Shown here: positions 51,126 through 59,353 of the stretch, in pieces
How the letters are laid out: each line of letters begins with the position of its first letter
How positions within the stretch are numbered: the first letter of the stretch is position 1
Assembly (NCBI RefSeq): GCF_016862075.1
Contig: NZ_BOMG01000007.1
Span: 1 to 64,000 of the forward strand
From: Actinoplanes couchii
Lineage (GTDB): Bacteria; Actinomycetota; Actinomycetes; Mycobacteriales; Micromonosporaceae
Length of the DNA stretch: 64,000 bases
Direction: 5' to 3'
Position numbers and translations under genes: made by a program
Notes under the pieces: model-generated
Databases searched by the model: none
Seen by the model: the letters and a program-made list of their open reading frames with translations, nothing else
What the model was told of the DNA's origin: nothing

Positions 51126-52202
51126 TCAGGCGTCGAACCGGCACGGGCCGGCTGCGGTGGTGACACAGGTCTGGATCAGGACGTTGTCGCCGTCGACCTC
51201 GGTAGCGGTCGTGATGGCGCCGTCCCGCACGTCGCGCACGATGCCCTCGCGCATCGGCAGCACGCATTTGAAGCAGATGCCCATCCGGCAGCCGGATTTC
51301 ATCAGCTGCCCGGCGGCCTCGCCGGCGTCGAGGATGGTGGTGCCGCCCGGCACCTCGGTGGTCACCCCGGACTTCTCGAAGGTGACCGTGCCGCCGTCGC
51401 CCGCGACCAGCACCGTCGGGCGGAACCGCTCGACGTGCAGCCGCTCGGCGGCGCCCGCGTCCGACCAGTGCTCCTGCAGGTCGTCGAGCAGGTCGGCCGG
51501 GCCGCACGCCCAGGTCTCCCGGTCCAGCAGGTCGGGCACCAGCTCGGCGATCCCGGCCGGCTTGAGCCGCCCCTCGGTGGTGGTGTGCCGCTCGATCAGC
51601 CGGATTCGGCCGGCCGCGGCCAGCTCCCGCAGCTCCGCGCCGAAGACGACCGCCTCCGGAGTCTTCGCCGAGTGCACCACCACCACGTCCGGCATCTCGC
51701 TCAGGCAGCTGCGCAGCATGCCCATCACCGGCGTGATGCCGCTGCCGGCGGTGACGAACAGCGCCTTCGCCGGGCGCGGCTTCGTCAGCACGAAGTCGCC
51801 GGCCGGCAGGTCCAGGTGCACGATCTCGCCCTTGCGGGCCTGGTAGCGCAGGTACGAGCTGACCACCCCGTCGGGCACCGCATTCACCGTGATGGTGAAC
51901 CGGCCGTCCTTGCGGGAGGCCGCGTTGCTCACCGAGTAGGCACGCCACAGACGGACACCGTCGATGTCGACACCGACCCGGATGTACTGGCCCGGCTCGT
52001 GCGGCTCCCAGCCGCGGCCGGGCCGCAGCTCCAGGGTGACCGCGGTCGCGGTCTCGGGGCGCACGTCGGAGATCCGGGCACGCAGGACGGTGGGGTTGCG
52101 CAGGGGAGCGATCACGTCGAGGTAGTCGGCCGGCACCACCGGGGTGGTGATCAGCTCGACAACTCGCCACGCGCCGTCGCGCAATGTCTGTGTAACAGGC
52201 AC
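51126..52202 (-). CDS. ferredoxin reductase-type electron donor of the desaturase
   Basis: 358 residues. FAD motif RLWRAYSVSNA near residue 86, NAD(P) motif LFVTAGSGITPVMGML near 145, CGPADLLDDL near 238, and a C-terminal plant-type [2Fe-2S] domain with CRMGICFKC and a distant Cys in LIQTCVTT. This is the Rv3230c-like partner that feeds electrons to DesA3. GTG 52202; divergent from the PucR regulator. The desaturase follows after 27 bp. Confidence 0.93.
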   Translation of the reverse strand: MPVTQTLRDGAWRVVELITTPVVPADYLDVIAPLRNPTVLRARISDVRPETATAVTLELRPGRGWEPHEPGQYIRVGVDIDGVRLWRAYSVSNAASRKDGRFTITVNAVPDGVVSSYLRYQARKGEIVHLDLPAGDFVLTKPRPAKALFVTAGSGITPVMGMLRSCLSEMPDVVVVHSAKTPEAVVFGAELRELAAAGRIRLIERHTTTEGRLKPAGIAELVPDLLDRETWACGPADLLDDLQEHWSDAGAAERLHVERFRPTVLVAGDGGTVTFEKSGVTTEVPGGTTILDAGEAAGQLMKSGCRMGICFKCVLPMREGIVRDVRDGAITTATEVDGDNVLIQTCVTTAAGPCRFDA

Positions 52203-52315
52203 ATCTCAAGACTGCTGCCTCACGGCGGCGAAGTCCTGACCTGGAGAAGTGAATCGGAGGGGTCATAATTGTTCGCTGAGTACAAGAGTCGGACGGATCG
52301 TGCGGAGGAGTCGGT

Positions 52316-53518
52316 GTGAAACCACCGTTGAGCGACATCGGTTCCTACCGCCTGCCGGTCGAGGTCGTCGATCCGCTCCGGCTCGGCCTGTCGGCGGTCT
52401 CGACCCAGACCATCGCCGCGATCATCAAGGAGGTGCCGGCGTACGCCGAACCCTTCGCCGGTGAACTCGGCCTCAAGATCGCGCGGGCGGTGCGGGCCGC
52501 GCTCGGGGCCTTCCTCCGGCTGGTGTCCCGGCCCGGCGCCGACCCCGGCACCCCGATGGCGTCCGCGGTCGAGGCGGCGTACGCGCTCGGTCGCGGCGAG
52601 GCCCGCAACGGCCGCAGCCTGGACGCGCTGCTCGCGGCGTACCGGGTCGGCGCCCGGGTGGCCTGGCGGGAGCTGGCGGCGATCAGCGTCCGCGAGGGTC
52701 AGCCGTCGGCCACCATCGCCGACTTCGCCGAACTGGTCTTCGCCTACATCGACGAACTGTCCGCCGCCAGCGTGGCCGGGCACGCCGACGAACTCGCCGC
52801 CACCGGCCGGATCCGGCAGCGCCGCCTGCAGGAACTCGGGCAGGCCCTGATCGCCGGCGAACCCGCCCACGTCCTGCAGGGCCTCGCCGAACAGGCCGAA
52901 TGGCCACCACCGCAGACGCTCACCGCCCTGCTCCTGACCGAGCGCGCGGCCCGCTGGGTGATCGATCTGCTCGACCCGCGCACCCTGCAGATCGCCGACG
53001 TGGTGCCGGACCTGCCGGGCACCACCGTGCTGCTCGTCCCGGACCCGCAGGGCGCCTCCCGGCCCACCCTGAACCGGCTGCTCACCGGGCACGACGTGGT
53101 GATCGGCCCGGCCCGGCCGTGGGCACTGGTGAAGAGCTCGGTGGACCGGGCCCTCCGGGTGCACCGGCTCTGCCCGCCGGCCGACGGCGCCGTCGTCGAC
53201 ACCGAGGATCACCTGGCCGAGGTCGTGGTCACCGCGGACTCCAGCGCTCTGGAGGATCTGCGGGCCCGGGCTCTCGCCCCGCTCGCGGGGGAGCGGGGCG
53301 CGGCGGCGGCCAAGCTGATCGAGACGCTGCGCAGCTGGCTGCTGCACCACGGGCGGCGCGACGACGTGGCCGCCGAGTTGTTCGTGCACCCGCAGACGGT
53401 GCGGTACCGGATGGCCCGGCTGCGGGAGCTGTACGGGGACCGGCTCCGGGATCCGCAGTGGGTGCTGGCGCTGACCATCGCGCTGGCCATCCCGTCGTGG
53501 GATATACCAAAGTCTTGA
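52316..53518 (+). CDS. PucR-family transcriptional regulator
   Basis: 400 residues. N-terminal helical RsbRD-like region (residues 20-160), a GGDEF-like middle with VIGPARPWALVKSSVDRALRVHRL, and C-terminal PucR helix-turn-helix: LRSWLLHHGRRDDVAAELFVHPQTVRYRMARLRELYG. GTG 52316 after GGAGGAG. Faces the reductase-desaturase operon, so it is the likely regulator of membrane-lipid unsaturation here; the divergent promoter is 52203-52315. Confidence 0.9.
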   Translation: MKPPLSDIGSYRLPVEVVDPLRLGLSAVSTQTIAAIIKEVPAYAEPFAGELGLKIARAVRAALGAFLRLVSRPGADPGTPMASAVEAAYALGRGEARNGRSLDALLAAYRVGARVAWRELAAISVREGQPSATIADFAELVFAYIDELSAASVAGHADELAATGRIRQRRLQELGQALIAGEPAHVLQGLAEQAEWPPPQTLTALLLTERAARWVIDLLDPRTLQIADVVPDLPGTTVLLVPDPQGASRPTLNRLLTGHDVVIGPARPWALVKSSVDRALRVHRLCPPADGAVVDTEDHLAEVVVTADSSALEDLRARALAPLAGERGAAAAKLIETLRSWLLHHGRRDDVAAELFVHPQTVRYRMARLRELYGDRLRDPQWVLALTIALAIPSWDIPKS

Positions 53519-53573
53519 GGCATCGACTTTCGGCAACTGTCCGGTGGCTCTTCGCGCGGCATAGCGTGGCGGC

Positions 53574-54266
53574 ATGAGTTCATCCCGGCGGGAAGCCACC
53601 GTCCTCGCGTTCACCCCGTTCGAGCGGGCGCTCGTGATGATCGGCCCGGCCGCCCTCGGTGTCCTGCTGGCCGTCCTCCTGCCGATCCTCGGCCGCTGGC
53701 TGTCCGGCGTCGGTTTCCCGCTGCTGGGCGTGGTGTGGCGGGTGCTCGCCGCCGTCGACGACTGGTGGAAGGTCGCGGTCCAGGCCGCCATCTTCGCGGT
53801 CGTCGGTGCGCTGGTCAGCGTCGAGATCCTGCGCCGCAGCACCCGGGTGACCGTCGACGCCGACGGGGTGCGGCTGCAGACCGGCGACCGGCAGGTCACC
53901 GTGCCCCGGGTGGAGATCGACTTCGTCTTCATGGAGCGCAAGAGCCTGATCATTCTCGACCGGGAGTCCCGGCAGATGTTCCACGGCGAGCCCCAGGCCG
54001 ATCCCGTGCCGCTGGAGAAGACCTTCCTGGAGTACGGGTACCCGTGGCGTGACGACGACCCGTTCACCGATCTCTACCGGCCGTGGGCGCCCGACTCGGG
54101 GGAGCTGCCGGTGGCGGTCGAGGCGGTTCTGTCGGCCCGTGCCCTGGCGGTGCGCAAGAAAGCTCACAAGGAGGCCGCGGAGTTGCGGGGCTCGCTGGAG
54201 AAACTGGGCTACGCGATCCGCGACGACGGTGACCGGCAGCTGTGGCGGCCGCTGGTGCGCTCATGA
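53574..54266 (+). CDS. YqeB-like membrane protein
   Basis: 230 residues. Two helices (ALVMIGPAALGVLLAVLLPIL, VAVQAAIFAVVGALVSVEIL) then a cytoplasmic PH-like beta domain (VTVDADGVRLQTGDRQVTVPRVEIDFVFME) and DDPFTDLYRPWAPDSGELP near residue 160, which fits YqeB-type proteins. A C-terminal helix. ATG 53574 is six bases after TAGCGT: leaderless. Stop overlaps the histidine kinase start (ATGA), so it may be an accessory of that two-component system. Confidence 0.8.
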   Translation: MSSSRREATVLAFTPFERALVMIGPAALGVLLAVLLPILGRWLSGVGFPLLGVVWRVLAAVDDWWKVAVQAAIFAVVGALVSVEILRRSTRVTVDADGVRLQTGDRQVTVPRVEIDFVFMERKSLIILDRESRQMFHGEPQADPVPLEKTFLEYGYPWRDDDPFTDLYRPWAPDSGELPVAVEAVLSARALAVRKKAHKEAAELRGSLEKLGYAIRDDGDRQLWRPLVRS

Positions 54267-55903
54267 CCTCTCCTGGTGTCCCGCCTTCTGGCATCTCGCC
54301 TCCCGTCGTCTCGCCGGGTGTCTCGCCGGGTCTCCCTCCGGGCGTCTCTCCGGGCGTCTCGCCGGGCGTCTCTTCGGGCGTCTCCTCGGGGCGGCGGTGG
54401 AGTGGCCGGGGCTGGGATGTGGTGGCGATCCTGGCCGCTTGGTTCGGCGGGCTGCTGCTGCTCGGTGAGGCCGCCTCGATCCGGAAGATCGAGGACGACA
54501 CCGCTTTCCTGATGTTCGTCGGCGGCTGTGTGCTGTCCCTGACGCTGTGGTGGCGGCGCAGCCATCCGGTGCCGGTCGCGGTGTTCCTCGCGGTCGCCTC
54601 GGTGGTCAACGACGCCGCCGGGCTCGCCGCGCTGATCGGCCTCTACACCGCTGTCTCGCTGCGCCGGGGCCGGGCGGTCCTGGTGGTCGTGGTGGCGAAC
54701 CTGCTGGGCGGGTTCGCCTACGGGGCCCTGTTCCCCGATCCGTCCATCCCGATCGTGGTGACCCACGTCCTGAGCCTCGCCATCCTGGCCACCACGACCG
54801 CGCTGGGCGCGAGCGCCCGGTCCCGGCGGGAGCTGATCGAGTCGCTGCGCGAGCGGGCCGCCCGCGCCGAGGAGGAGGCCCGGCTGCGGGCCGACTCGCT
54901 GCGCGTCCTGGAGCGGGAGCGGATCGCCCGCGAGATGCACGACGCCCTCGCCCACCGGATCTCGATGGTCAGCCTGCACGCCGGCGCCCTGCACATCCGG
55001 CCCGACCTCACTCCCGAGCAGGTCGCGACGGCCGCCACCCTGATCCGGGACAGCGCCCACCAGGCCCTGAACGACCTGCGCGAGATCCTCGGCATCCTGC
55101 GGGCCGGCCCGGCCGACGACCGGCGCCCCCAACCCGACCTGAGCCACCTGCCGGAGCTGATCGCCGAGTCCGAGCGGGCCGGAGTGTCGGTGACCTTGAC
55201 CGACGACCTGGGCGGCCGGCCGGTCTCGGCGTCGCTGGGCCGCACCGTCTACCGCCTGGTCCAGGAGGGCCTGACGAACGCGGCCAAACATTCCCGTGAC
55301 ACTCCCGTCACCGTCCGGCTCACCGCGGATCCGTCAGCCGACCTCCTGCACGTCCACGTCTCCAACCCACTGCCCACCCGCTCCCGCCGCTCACCCACCG
55401 CCCCCGGCTCCGGGCCCGGCACCGCCGCTTCCGGTTCGGCCAGCGGTGCCGCTGGTCCCGGTTCGGGCAACGGTGCCGCTGGTCCCGGTTCGGGCAGCAG
55501 CCCGGCCGTTTCCCGCTCGGGCAGCGGCACCGCTGGTCATGGCTCGGGCAGCGGCGCTGCTGTTTCCGATTCGGGGAGCGGGCACGCTGGTCCTGACTCG
55601 GGCAGCCGTGCCGCTGCTTCTGGCTCGGGGAACGGCGCTGCTGTTTCCGGTTCGGGCGGCGGTGCTACTGGTTCTGGCTTGGGCAGCAGCCCGGCCGTTT
55701 TCCGTTCGGGAAGCGGGCACGCTGTTCCCGGCTCGGGGAGTGGGCTGATCGGTCTCGCCGAGCGGGTCGACCTGCTCGACGGGCGGTTGAGGCACGGCTT
55801 GCGCGGCGACCCACGGACCGGCCTGACCTTCGACCTGGAGGCCTGGCTCCCGTGGCCCGCGCAGCCCGCGCCCGTCCCAGCCGGGAATGCCGGGGAGTCT
55901 TGA
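54263..55903 (+). CDS. NarL-type histidine kinase with a 120-residue repeat inserted in the ATPase domain
   Basis: 546 residues. Residues 1-45 are a Ser/Pro/Gly/Val repeat from a 12-bp unit. Four to five helices (50-185), then a dimerisation segment with phospho-acceptor His226 (IAREMHDALAHRISM). The ATP domain has its N box at EGLTNAAKHS near residue 335. It is then split: after HVHVSNPLPTRS (about 370) come some 120 residues of GSGNGAAGPGSG-type 9-residue units before GLIGLAERVDLLDGRL resumes at 493. The insertion sits at the lid, between strands. Other kinase blocks are intact, so it may still be active. Confidence 0.9.
   Translation: MTSPGVPPSGISPPVVSPGVSPGLPPGVSPGVSPGVSSGVSSGRRWSGRGWDVVAILAAWFGGLLLLGEAASIRKIEDDTAFLMFVGGCVLSLTLWWRRSHPVPVAVFLAVASVVNDAAGLAALIGLYTAVSLRRGRAVLVVVVANLLGGFAYGALFPDPSIPIVVTHVLSLAILATTTALGASARSRRELIESLRERAARAEEEARLRADSLRVLERERIAREMHDALAHRISMVSLHAGALHIRPDLTPEQVATAATLIRDSAHQALNDLREILGILRAGPADDRRPQPDLSHLPELIAESERAGVSVTLTDDLGGRPVSASLGRTVYRLVQEGLTNAAKHSRDTPVTVRLTADPSADLLHVHVSNPLPTRSRRSPTAPGSGPGTAASGSASGAAGPGSGNGAAGPGSGSSPAVSRSGSGTAGHGSGSGAAVSDSGSGHAGPDSGSRAAASGSGNGAAVSGSGGGATGSGLGSSPAVFRSGSGHAVPGSGSGLIGLAERVDLLDGRLRHGLRGDPRTGLTFDLEAWLPWPAQPAPVPAGNAGES
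55385..55745 (+). repeat. 27-bp in-frame minisatellite inside the histidine kinase
   Basis: Eleven to thirteen imperfect 27-bp units encoding PGSGNGAAG-like nonapeptides, all in frame. Confidence 0.9.
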
Positions 55904-56080
55904 CTTCATCTCCGCATCTCCGCATCTCCGCCTTCGAGGCGTGGGCGCCTGCCGGTTCTCCCGCCTCCGCTCCACCTCCGATCCTTCCGGACGGAGGTTT
56001 CCCATCGAGCTTCTGCACCAGCTCCACAGGCGGCAGCCGCCAGCCGGGCAACAGCCAGCCCGCAGTTGGGCAACTCCCGG

Positions 56081-56160
56081 CCCGCCGACCTGCCAGCCGG
56101 CCCGCCAACCTGCCAGCCGGCCCGCCAACCTGCCAGCCGGCCCGCCAACCTGCCAGTCGG
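56081..56160. repeat. 20-bp tandem repeat, four copies
   Basis: Units CCCGCCAACCTGCCAGCCGG, nearly identical (56081-56160), with decayed relatives up to about 56210. Confidence 0.93.
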
Positions 56161-56216
56161 GCAACTCCCGGCCCGCGGGCCTGCCAGCCGGGCAACCCCG
56201 GCTCGCCAGCCGCCCG

Positions 56217-56324
56217 GTTTGCCGTGACGGCCTGGTTTGCCGTGACGGCCTGGTTTGCCGTGACGGCCTGGTTTGCCGTGACGGCCCGGTTTGCCGTGAC
56301 GGCCCGGTCTGCCGTGACGGTCGG
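56217..56324. repeat. 18-bp tandem repeat, six copies
   Basis: Units GTTTGCCGTGACGGCCTG; the first four are identical, the last two differ by one to three bases. Confidence 0.93.
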
Positions 56325-56438
56325 GCTTGCCTTGGTGGCTGGTGGGCCGTGGGTGTGGAGCTGCTGTGCCTGGGCTGTTCGCGGGACTCTTGTTTTCGTT
56401 CCGGCCTCTAGCGCTGGAATTTCCATGGAAGGAAATTG

Positions 56439-57392
56439 ATGACCGAGACGGTCCGCGTTCTTATCGCTGATGATGATCCGCTTGTTCGGATGGGGCTGTC
56501 GCTGGTGCTCGGGGCCGATCCGGCGATTGTGATCGTCGGGGAGGCCGGGGATGGGGGTGAGGCGGTTGCGATGACCCGTGAGCTGAAGCCCGACGTTGTT
56601 CTGATGGATGTTCGGATGCCTCGGACGGATGGGCTGGCCGCTACCGAGGAACTGCGGCGGGACGGGCCGTCGCCCGTGATCATTGTGCTGACCACGTTCG
56701 ATACCGACGCCAATCTGATTCGCGCGCTGCGGCTCGGCGCGAATGGATTCCTGCTCAAGGACATCGCTCCTACCGAGATCATCAGCGCGGTTCGGCGGGG
56801 CGCGGCCGGCGAGTCGATCCTGGCGCCGTCACTGGTGCCCCGGCTGATCGACTTCGCGGTGGGCCGTGCCGGGGAGAACGCGGTGGGCAGCGGCGGGGAG
56901 AGCGGCGGCGGGGTCAGCGGTCGCGGGGCAAGCGGCGCCGGGAAAAGCCGTCCTGGCGAAAGCGGGGGTGGAGGCAGCGGAAACGGCGAAAGCGGCGGCG
57001 GGGATAGCGGAAACGGCGAAAGCGGCGGCGGGGATAGCGGAAACGGCGAGAGGGGCGGCGGGGGCAACGGAAACGGGGAGAGCGGGGGCGGGGGCAGTAG
57101 AGGCGGGGTCGGCGGCGGGCGTGGGGGTGGCGGCGCCGCCGGTGGTGGTCGTTCGGAGGTTGAGGACAGTCGGGAGCGGGCCCTTCGGACTCTGGGGCGG
57201 CTGTCCGGGCGGGAACGGGAAGTCGCCGAGGCGGTTGCTACCGGGGCCTCGAATGCGGAGATCGGGAGTGTGCTGCACATGAGCGTGCCGACTGTGAAGG
57301 CCTATGTGTCGCGGGTTCTGGACAAGCTGGGGTGCACGAACCGGGTCCAGGTCGCGGTGCTGGTGCACGAGTCGGGGCATCGGAGAGCGTGA
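56439..57392 (+). CDS. LuxR-type response regulator with a 100-residue Gly/Ser repeat linker
   Basis: 317 residues, 100 more than usual. Receiver domain 1-120 with acidic ADDD near 11, phospho-acceptor Asp57 (VVLMDVRMP), and Lys in FLLKDIAP. Residues 143-245 are a Gly/Ser/Asn/Glu repeat (SGNGESGGGD units, 30 bp each at 56961-57110). The LuxR helix-turn-helix is LSGREREVAEAVATGASNAEIGSVLHMSVPTVKAYVSRVLDKLG near 250-300. Partner of the kinase upstream, whose catalytic domain has its own glycine-rich insertion. ATG 56439 after AAGGAAA. Confidence 0.92.
   Translation: MTETVRVLIADDDPLVRMGLSLVLGADPAIVIVGEAGDGGEAVAMTRELKPDVVLMDVRMPRTDGLAATEELRRDGPSPVIIVLTTFDTDANLIRALRLGANGFLLKDIAPTEIISAVRRGAAGESILAPSLVPRLIDFAVGRAGENAVGSGGESGGGVSGRGASGAGKSRPGESGGGGSGNGESGGGDSGNGESGGGDSGNGERGGGGNGNGESGGGGSRGGVGGGRGGGGAAGGGRSEVEDSRERALRTLGRLSGREREVAEAVATGASNAEIGSVLHMSVPTVKAYVSRVLDKLGCTNRVQVAVLVHESGHRRA
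56961..57110 (+). repeat. 30-bp in-frame minisatellite in the response regulator linker
   Basis: Five consecutive 30-bp units (boundaries 56961, 56991, 57021, 57051, 57081); the second and third are identical. Confidence 0.93.
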
Positions 57393-57464
57393 AAGTTACG
57401 GAAGTCGTGAGGGTCGTTACACGAGGTGGCTATCGACGGTGACAACGACTAGTTTGAGTCCCGA

Positions 57465-57495
57465 CGCAAAACCCACAGGTTGAGTATGTTTTGCG
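57465..57495. promoter_or_regulatory. inverted repeat CGCAAAAC-N15-GTTTTGCG upstream of metN
   Basis: Perfect 8-bp arms, 33 bp before the metN start. Could be an operator of a methionine/sulfur regulator or a leader hairpin. No SAM riboswitch core is recognisable. Confidence 0.6.
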
Positions 57496-57515
57496 ACGGC
57501 CGTCACAACTGCTGA
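57486..57515 (+). CDS. possible short uORF MFCDGRHNC before metN
   Basis: Nine codons from ATG 57486 ending TGC TGA, 13 bases before the metN start, with Cys at positions 3 and 9. Its start lies in the right arm of the inverted repeat. Ribosome site is weak. Cys-containing uORFs precede sulfur genes in other actinobacteria, so this could sense Cys-tRNA, but chance is a real alternative. Confidence 0.25.
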   Translation: MFCDGRHNC

Positions 57516-57528
57516 CCAGGGTGTTCAC

Positions 57529-58629
57529 GTGATCGAAATAAGCGGACTTCGCAAGACGTACCGCTCCAGGAAACGGGCCGTCGTGGCTGTCGACGGGGTG
57601 GATCTCAGCGTCGGCGAGGGCGAGGTCTACGGCGTCCTGGGGCAGAGCGGCGCGGGCAAGAGCACCCTGCTGCGCTGTGTGAACATGCTGGAGCGCCCGG
57701 ACGAGGGCACCGTGACGGTCGATGGCCGTGACCTGACGAAGCTGCGGCGCGGGGACCTGCGGATCGCGCGCCAGGGCATCGGGATGATCCACCAGCACTT
57801 CGCGCTGCTGTCCTCGCGGACGGTGGCCGGCAACGTCGCGTTCGCCCTGGAGGTCACCGGCACCCCGCGGGCCGAGCGCCGGACCCGGGTCGCCGAGCTG
57901 CTGGAGCTGGTGGGCCTCGGTGAGCGTGCCGACGCGTACCCGGCTCAGTTGTCCGGGGGGCAGAAACAGCGGGTCGGGATCGCCCGCGCGCTCGCCGCGC
58001 GGCCCAAGGTCCTGCTCTCCGACGAGGCGACCTCGGCTCTCGACCCGGAGACGACGGAGTCGATCCTGCGCCTGCTGCTCGACCTGAACAAGCGGCTCGG
58101 CCTGACCGTCCTGCTGATCACCCACGAGATGACCGTGGTGAAGCGGATCTGCACGTCGGCGGCGGTGATGCGGGACGGGCGGTTCGTCGAGTCCGGCACG
58201 ATCACCGACCTGCTGAAGCGGCCCGGCTCCGAGCTGGCCCGCGACCTGTTCCCGTTGGGCCTGCGCGACACCGGCGGAACTCCGGAGACGGCGGCCGTCG
58301 GCGACGGCGTGGCAGCCGACAAGGACGGCCGGAGCGTGGCGGGCGACAAGGACGGCCGGAGCGTGGCGGGCGGCGGCGACGGCCGGAGCGCGGCGAGTGA
58401 CCGGACGGGTGAGACGATCGTCGACATCACGGTCAGTGGCGCCGACGCGGACGAGCCGATCATCGCCGACCTGGCCCGGCAGTTCGGGGTGGACGTGCGG
58501 ATCCTCGGCGGTTCGGTGGAGACCCTGGCCACGACGCGTGCCGGTCGCTGGCGGCTGGCCCTGCCGGGCACCCGTGACGACAACGCCGCGGCTCTCGACT
58601 ACCTGCGCAAACGCGGAGTGACGGCATGA
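57529..58629 (+). CDS. metN: methionine ABC transporter ATPase with NIL domain
   Basis: 366 residues. Walker A GQSGAGKST near residue 40, Q-loop IHQHFALLSSRTV, signature LSGGQKQR, Walker B VLLSDEATSALD, THEMTVV H-loop. The C-terminal NIL domain (VDITVSGADADEPIIADLARQFGVDVRILGG) senses intracellular methionine (trans-inhibition). The linker before it holds three 9-residue repeats DKDGRSVAG encoded by 27-bp units (58318-58398). GTG start 57529. First gene of metNIQ. Confidence 0.95.
   Translation: MIEISGLRKTYRSRKRAVVAVDGVDLSVGEGEVYGVLGQSGAGKSTLLRCVNMLERPDEGTVTVDGRDLTKLRRGDLRIARQGIGMIHQHFALLSSRTVAGNVAFALEVTGTPRAERRTRVAELLELVGLGERADAYPAQLSGGQKQRVGIARALAARPKVLLSDEATSALDPETTESILRLLLDLNKRLGLTVLLITHEMTVVKRICTSAAVMRDGRFVESGTITDLLKRPGSELARDLFPLGLRDTGGTPETAAVGDGVAADKDGRSVAGDKDGRSVAGGGDGRSAASDRTGETIVDITVSGADADEPIIADLARQFGVDVRILGGSVETLATTRAGRWRLALPGTRDDNAAALDYLRKRGVTA
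58318..58398 (+). repeat. 27-bp in-frame repeat in metN
   Basis: Three units (58318-58344, 58345-58371, 58372-58398); the first two are identical, the third differs at a few positions. Lies exactly between ATPase and NIL domains. Confidence 0.93.
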
Positions 58630-59282
58630 CCTGGTCCGAGGTTTTCGAACTGCTCGAGGTGGGCCTGCAGGAGACCGCCTGGATGGTGCTGGTCTCCACC
58701 CTGCTGACCCTGGTCGGCGGCCTGCTCGTCGGCGTGCTGCTGGTGCTCACCGACAAGGGTGGCCTGTTGCCGCTGCGCCCGCTGAACGCGGTGCTCGGCC
58801 TGATCGTGAACGTCGGCCGGTCGCTGCCGTTCATCATCCTGCTGGTCGCGGTCATCCCGTTCACCAGGGCGATCGTCGGCACCACGATCGGCACCGACGC
58901 CGCGATCGTGCCGCTGACCATCGGCGCGATCCCGTTCTTCGCCCGCATCGTCGAGTCGGCGCTGCGCGAGGTCCCGGCCGACGTGGTCGCCGCGGCCACC
59001 GCGATGGGCGCCACCCGCACCCAGATCGTCGGCAAGGTGCTGCTGCGCGAGTCGCTGCCGGGTCTGGTCGCGGGCCTGACGATCACGGTGATCGCGCTGG
59101 TCGGCTACTCGGCGATGGCCGGCGTGGTCGGTGGCGGCGGTCTCGGTGACCTGGCCATCCGCTACGGCTACCAGCGCTTCGAGACCGACATGATGATCGC
59201 CACCGTGGTTGCCCTGATCGTTTTCGTCCAGCTCGTTCAGATGGTCGGTGACCTGCTCGTCCGCAGGTTGTCGCACCGCTGA
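58626..59282 (+). CDS. metI: methionine ABC transporter permease
   Basis: 218 residues, five helices. ALREVPADVVAAATAMGATRTQIVGKVLLRESLPGLVAGLT is the coupling EAA loop of MetI. Starts within an ATGA overlap of metN. Moves D/L-methionine across the membrane. Confidence 0.95.
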   Translation: MTWSEVFELLEVGLQETAWMVLVSTLLTLVGGLLVGVLLVLTDKGGLLPLRPLNAVLGLIVNVGRSLPFIILLVAVIPFTRAIVGTTIGTDAAIVPLTIGAIPFFARIVESALREVPADVVAAATAMGATRTQIVGKVLLRESLPGLVAGLTITVIALVGYSAMAGVVGGGGLGDLAIRYGYQRFETDMMIATVVALIVFVQLVQMVGDLLVRRLSHR

Positions 59283-59353
59283 GGGCAGGCGCCCGGATAT
59301 CGCCGGGTTCCGTCCGAATTCCTGTTTTGCCCATAGAAATGAAAGGTAAAGAA

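Larger units (their letters stand above)
55904..56438. other. intergenic with two minisatellites between kinase and regulator genes
   Basis: No gene supported in this 535-bp gap. It starts with three 8-bp TCTCCGCA units right after the kinase stop, then the two arrays described separately. The last 60 bp hold the ribosome site AAGGAAA of the response regulator. No terminator with clean arms separates the two genes. Confidence 0.6.

Noticed and set aside
57393..57528. SAM riboswitch upstream of metN
   Set aside because: No SAM-I, SAM-II or SAM-IV core could be recognised; only a simple inverted repeat is present.
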